From NCBI GenBank assembly GCA_002391675.1, contig DGFM01000017.1, positions 124,254 to 158,941 on the forward strand: a stretch of 34,688 nt of DNA, read 5' to 3'. This DNA is from Cloacimonetes bacterium UBA3900. Lineage in GTDB: Bacteria > Cloacimonadota > Cloacimonadia > Cloacimonadales > Cloacimonadaceae. Shown here piece by piece: positions 34,336-34,688 of this stretch (position 1 is its first letter; each line of letters opens with the position of its first letter). The notes beneath the pieces are model-generated. The model was given only the letters and a program-made list of their open reading frames with translations. It had not been told where the DNA came from and did no database searches. The position numbers and the translations under genes were made by a program.

Positions 34336-34547
34336 AGTCCAAATCCTATTATGCCCTGCAAGACAAAGTCTGGTTAAAGGCTCAGGATGTCAAGCGAAAA
34401 AGCCATTTCCCGCCTGCCAACACATATCCGCCATATAATATATAGAGCTCAAGCTCGGTTAAAGTGGGCAAGGCAGATAAAACTTAGAGATAAAAGAGGC
34501 AGTTTCGCCCTTCATTTTCTGGTCTATAAAAACAGCAGATGCCGTCC
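34336..34547. other. Intergenic leader of the GNAT gene, no gene seen
   Basis: This 212-bp stretch holds the minus-strand TTGACA box at 34393-34388. I find no gene, tRNA or clear terminator before the repeat begins. Confidence 0.45.
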
Positions 34548-34688
34548 CTGATATTACCTACTGATTTAGTAGGCATTCTCCGGCTCACTCAGGCACCTCA
34601 AACAGTAGGGGCTTCTGAAATATTTGACCCGAGGGCTGGTTTTGCGAAAAGAAAACGGCCTCGGGAAACGTCGATTTCATGCGGCCTC
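34548..34688. repeat. Dispersed intergenic repeat, left half (copy R), cut by window end
   Basis: The hairpin CCTACT/AGTAGG (34557-34562, 34568-34573) corresponds to 13055-13071. CTGAAATATTTGACC is at 34615-34629, CTGGTTTTGCGAAAA at 34636-34650 and AAACGTCGATTT...ATGCGGCCTC at 34666-34688. The steps between these blocks, 58, 21 and 30 nt, are identical to the complete copy. The window stops at the equivalent of 13186. Confidence 0.85.

Noticed and set aside
1..34688. CRISPR array, transposase, integrase or tRNA genes
   Set aside because: No regularly spaced short repeats, no transposase or integrase motif and no recognisable tRNA cloverleaf were found by eye on either strand; a dedicated scan could still find a missed small RNA.

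Overview
The window looks like chromosomal DNA from an anaerobic, fermentative, Gram-negative-type bacterium, most plausibly a member of Candidatus Cloacimonadota (Cloacimonetes/WWE1) or a close relative in the FCB group. This is an inference. It rests on two secreted proteins with FlgD-like/type IX-like C-terminal sorting domains, lipoprotein signals, a degenerate dockerin-like repeat pair, a DUF2851 protein, a GH57/GH133 glycogen cluster and carbamate kinase. There is no rRNA or tRNA in the window to fix the taxonomy. I see no phage genes, transposase or CRISPR array.

Layout. 1-145 is the right half of a dispersed intergenic repeat. 582-8479 (+) is a tightly packed unit: glycogen debranching enzyme, GT4-type glycosyltransferase, GH57 amylase, an NtrC-like response regulator without a GAFTGA motif, a YbbR/CdaR-like protein and TsaD. 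8483-12785 (-) is a coupled three-gene unit: a large secreted M14 carboxypeptidase, a DUF192 lipoprotein and a divergent polysaccharide deacetylase. 12786-13446 is intergenic and carries the one complete copy of the repeat. Next come glnS and a secreted thioredoxin-fold protein with a sorting domain, closed by a strong terminator. 17369-21449 (+) is queC, asparaginase and two glycosyltransferases. Then follow rpsT, mtgA, a DUF2851 protein and a helical lipoprotein, ending at a terminator. 24832-28124 (+) is a set of four overlapping membrane-protein genes that I cannot assign to a described system. Directly behind it (28155-29822) is a very unusual fusion of a pyruvate-kinase catalytic core to a class II (RhaD/FucA-type) aldolase. 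The right end is on the minus strand: carbamate kinase, a cyclic-2,3-diphosphoglycerate-synthetase-like P-loop protein, and a coupled GNAT/polysaccharide deacetylase pair. The window ends at 34548-34688 in the left half of the same repeat.

How they work together. The first unit makes and remodels alpha-glucan storage polymer. The glycosyltransferases, deacetylases, MtgA and GNAT protein build or modify the cell envelope and surface glycans. The M14 peptidase, asparaginase and carbamate kinase fit growth on peptides and amino acids. The best candidates for something undescribed are (a) the four-gene membrane assembly plus the kinase-aldolase fusion at 24832-29822 and (b) the roughly 320-bp structured repeat whose copies keep exact internal spacing and in which both ends of the window fall.
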